A DNA stretch of 64,000 bases, taken from contig BROG01000647.1 in NCBI GenBank assembly GCA_030159075.1, forward strand, positions 310,001 to 374,000. The letters run 5' to 3'. Below are positions 61,951 through 64,000 of the stretch, piece after piece. Numbering within the stretch: the first letter of the stretch is position 1; each line of letters starts with the position of its first letter. The notes beneath the pieces were generated by a model that made no database searches, was not told where the DNA came from, and was given only the letters and a program-made list of their open reading frames with translations. This stretch comes from Atrina japonica (Eukaryota > Mollusca > Bivalvia > Pterioida > Pinnidae). A program made the translations under genes and the position numbers.

Positions 61951-61966
61951 GGCCCTTAAAAGGGTC
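61951..61966 (-). terminator. Histone-type 3' stem-loop, copy B
   Basis: On the minus strand GACCCTTTTAAGGGCC then ACCCAA. The 6-bp stem has one mismatch and the loop is TTTA. A purine-rich GAATAGAAAC follows about 13 nt later, where a U7-binding downstream element would sit. It lies 27 nt after the TAG at 61994-61996. Confidence 0.65.
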
Positions 61967-62258
61967 GATGAATTTTCTTTCGTTGGAAAAAGACTATTCC
62001 CCGTCCAACAGCCGCTGCAGTCGACTGCAGTTCTTCTATCAATCGCCTTATTTCTGCCTCTCGCAGCCTAAGAAGCCTCAAATCCGTCTGAGCCATAGTA
62101 TACTGTAGCTCAGGCAACGGCAGTGCTGATGGCATAGCTCTGGGTGGAGGAGGTCTAGGTGGTGATACCCTAGACCTATAAGGTGGTGGTGGCGGCGGAC
62201 GGATTAAAAATGCTGGCCGACGGGGAGTAGGCCTTACAATAGCCACTTTTCTCTCCAA
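61956..62258 (-). pseudogene. Unrecognised short protein, Arg/Pro-rich then helical, copy B
   Basis: Frame begins at a TTG (62256-62258) where the context suggests a lost ATG: ERKVAIVRPTPRRPAFLIRP, a Pro run, RSRVSPPRPPPPR, then the helical DLRLLRLREAEIRRLIEELQ. The first in-frame ATG is at 62133-62135. Compared with copy A the tail has a net 11-nt loss, so the frame overshoots the aligned TAG (61994-61996) and ends at a TAA inside the stem-loop. The gene is intronless, with a TATA about 60 bp upstream. It is not a histone that I recognise; Arg/Pro richness recalls DNA-binding tails, but that is speculation. Confidence 0.55.
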
Positions 62259-62318
62259 TGATGTATCTTGAAATCTGTCCGTAATGATGAACTGATACCA
62301 AGTAAAACCAAATGTCTG

Positions 62319-62327
62319 CTTTATATA
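62319..62327 (-). promoter_or_regulatory. TATA box of copy B
   Basis: TATATAAAG on the minus strand, about 60 bp before the frame start, placing the transcription start near 62295. Confidence 0.6.
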
Positions 62328-62494
62328 GAGACTATGAACGCACACGCAAGCTGTGACATCAGAGGTCTATTCGGAGTATGAATTGTTTTATGACTCCTAC
62401 TACTACTATTCGGAAAGTTTTTGTATTATAACTTAGATGATTTATAAGTAGTAATAGGCGACTCCCTGACTCGTCATTTGAATTTAACCGCCAC

Positions 62495-62528
62495 TGATGA
62501 CGTCATCAGAATACTGGCTTCTGATTGG
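62495..62528 (-). promoter_or_regulatory. CRE palindrome and CCAAT box upstream of copy B
   Basis: TGATGACGTCATCA (62495-62508) is a perfect palindrome holding the CRE core TGACGTCA. CCAAT (62524-62528, minus) lies 16 bp further upstream. ATTCAAAT octamer-like text is on both sides. Confidence 0.5.
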
Positions 62529-62574
62529 TCAATTCAAATGGCGCGCCTGGGATCCGCCTGTGACGTCATAACCG

Positions 62575-62985
62575 GAAAAGTGTCATACCGGAAGTGAGGT
62601 CGTACCTGTAGTACGTCATACCGGAAATGAGGTCATGTTGTCATAGCAATAAGGAGAAAGATCCTAATACCGGAAGTGAGATTGTGGGGGCAGGCGTGTT
62701 CTATGGGGTCACCGGAAGTGGAAGTCATTGTGGGGTTGCGGTTAATCTATTTTTAGATCCGAAACTTTGGATAAATCGTAGGTGTCCAATCGAGAGAGCC
62801 TTCTTTAATGCTAACATAGAGGAGGTCGGTGGTCACGATGAGGGTTTTCCGCTGATATCGCATAATTAAGTGAGTTAATACGATACCAAAGTATAATCGG
62901 CTAAAGACATAGATTCTAAATCCGGTAAAAATGTTGATCTGGAACCAGTTTTGGGTCAGGTGAGAGTTAATCTATTTTTAGATCC
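62575..62985 (+). promoter_or_regulatory. Promoter-like head of tandem unit 2
   Basis: CATACCGGAAGTGAGGTC, GTACGTCATACCGGAAATGA and GTCATAGCAATAAGGAGAAA align with 60585-60650. CTATTTTTAGATCCGAAAC occurs twice (62747, 62972), and TAGGTGTCGCCACAG follows at 63048. Confidence 0.5.
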
Positions 62986-63394
62986 GAAACCAAAGGAAAC
63001 ACAGAGGGAGTTTTCGTCACAATTGCAGGTTTGTGAAATCAACAGTAGTAGGTGTCGCCACAGTCGGTGAGAGTTTACGAACGAGTTGACGAGACGCGGT
63101 TGATATCCCTGTCAATAATTTGTCAGCTGTAATGCTAACAGAAGTTTTGAGTTTTGAGGTGCATAGCAGGTGAGCTGAATGTACATTGTTGGACTAAATT
63201 GATGATGGTATTCCGAAATCCGCTGATCGTATAGCATAACTAATTTCCCGTCTGTGTTTATATTAAGTAAATAAGTAATAAAAACCTTATTAACGTTGCT
63301 AGTTGCCTATTTTTTCTGAGATATTGAAATTTACTGTTTGTACATGTTTCATACGGTAAACACTAAGCCTATGTAATAAAAATTCAATCACCGA

Positions 63395-63690
63395 CCCTAT
63401 GCTGGTAGTGGTTTTCTGACAATGTTGACTCTTCGAGCTCCGGATCGGAAAAGAGCTCTCAGAGGTCTAACTGAACCTATACTCTAGTCATGTGACTTAT
63501 TTTTTTTCTTCTGAGATATTTGTCATTTTAATGCATGGAAAATAATCTTGTCCTATCCAATAAAAATGAAACACTCACACATGCTGACAGTAGTGTTTTT
63601 TTATGATGTTAACACCTCAAGATTAGGATCACAGGCTAAACTGAACCTCTCTCTAGTCATATGATTTATTATATTAGACTTTCATCTAAT
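63395..63690. repeat. Unit-internal repeat, copies 2 and 3
   Basis: At 63395-63510 TGACAATGTTGACTCTTCGA and GAGCTCTCAGAGGTCTAACT; at 63570-63690 a worn third copy with ATGATGTTAACACCTC and AACTGAACCTCTCTCTAGTC. Confidence 0.75.
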
Positions 63691-63854
63691 GAAGTGAATA
63701 CATCATAACAAAAACAAATGAAATAAAACGTTAATTGTTGAATATACACTGATAAGTAGTGTTTGGTCACTACACTATTTTTTAAACTCACCGCTACAGA
63801 ATAACACAAACCCCGCATACCTTTAGTTAAGGTTTCTTTTCGAATAAGTTGGGT

Positions 63855-63870
63855 GGCCCTTAAAAGGGCC
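63855..63870 (-). terminator. Histone-type 3' stem-loop, copy A
   Basis: On the minus strand GGCCCTTTTAAGGGCC followed by ACCCA: a perfect 6-bp stem with a TTTA loop, AAC before it and ACCCA after it, as at the 3' ends of replication-dependent histone mRNAs. GAAAAGAAAC lies about 13 nt downstream. It starts 28 nt after the stop codon. Confidence 0.72.
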
Positions 63871-63898
63871 GTTGAATTTTTGTCGTTGGAGAGAAAGT

Positions 63899-64000
63899 CT
63901 ATTGGTCATCAAGCAGACCTCGCAAGTACCTGACGTCCATTTCCTTTTCTTCTAGCAGCCGTCTTATTTGGCGTTGCCACAGAGCCCTCAAATCACCCTT
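63899..64000 (-). CDS. Unrecognised helical protein, copy A, 3' end only
   Basis: The last 33 codons and a TAG (63899-63901); the 5' part is beyond the window. It contains DLRALWQRQIRRLLEEKEMD and ends VRYLRGLLDDQ. The helix is amphipathic with heptad-like Leu spacing and an acidic end. It aligns with copy B (DLRLLRLREAEIRRLIEE), where two residues differ in length. Family unknown to me. Confidence 0.55.
   Translation of the reverse strand, partial: KGDLRALWQRQIRRLLEEKEMDVRYLRGLLDDQ

Noticed and set aside
61951..61966. A core histone or H1 gene upstream of the stem-loops
   Set aside because: Neither frame shows any histone-fold or winged-helix sequence that I recognise; only the 3' signal is histone-like.
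62627..62869. 80-codon plus-strand frame sharing VNLFLDPKLW with 60783-60983
   Set aside because: The shared peptide comes from the conserved CTATTTTTAGATCCGAAAC DNA motif; the frames diverge at once on either side, so DNA, not protein, seems conserved.

Overview
This is a eukaryotic, AT-rich, intron- and repeat-dense window that most resembles a bivalve or other mollusc. Reasons: one gene spread over about 41 kb; tRNA-derived SINEs whose tail resembles molluscan V-type SINEs; many short inverted-repeat DNA elements; many minisatellites; very frequent TACATGTA; and an L1/Tx1-type LINE. The clade is inferred, not proven.

The one clearly recognisable gene is a kidney-type glutaminase (GLS) on the minus strand. 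It runs from the ATG at 58691 down to a TGA at 18002-18004. I resolve 15 coding exons totalling 1,938 bp, or 645 residues plus stop. Every junction has GT/AG borders and the reading phase closes through all of them. The product has an N-terminal mitochondrial-type leader, an EF-hand-like helical domain, the serine-dependent glutaminase domain with all active-site residues I know, and C-terminal ankyrin repeats. The catalytic domain is collinear with human KGA at a constant offset of 22 residues.

Positions 1-18000 lie downstream of the gene and hold only repeats: minisatellites at 1, 3.2 and 16 kb, TA-flanked MITEs and longer repeat families. The introns are repeat-laden. Intron 11 contains a 5'-truncated, dead L1/Tx1-like LINE (21758-26108) with a 14-bp target-site duplication and a long GA tract in its 3' part. 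Intron 7 contains about 2.85 kb of a 24-bp minisatellite. Intron 4 has a 57-bp minisatellite that arose inside one copy of an interspersed repeat, and that copy itself sits inside a MITE. Intron 2 has a 1.0-kb non-autonomous DNA transposon and a 38-bp minisatellite next to twin fold-back elements.

The most unusual part is 60.57-64.0 kb, upstream of GLS. At least two related units lie in tandem there. Each carries on the minus strand a short intronless reading frame (Arg/Pro-rich then helical) followed 27-28 nt after the stop by a hairpin matching the 3' stem-loop of replication-dependent histone mRNAs. The complete copy also has TATA, CCAAT and CRE-like elements upstream, yet the protein is not a histone I recognise. 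The other end of each unit has ETS, YY1 and MEF2-like motifs. I rank this as the best candidate for something undescribed.
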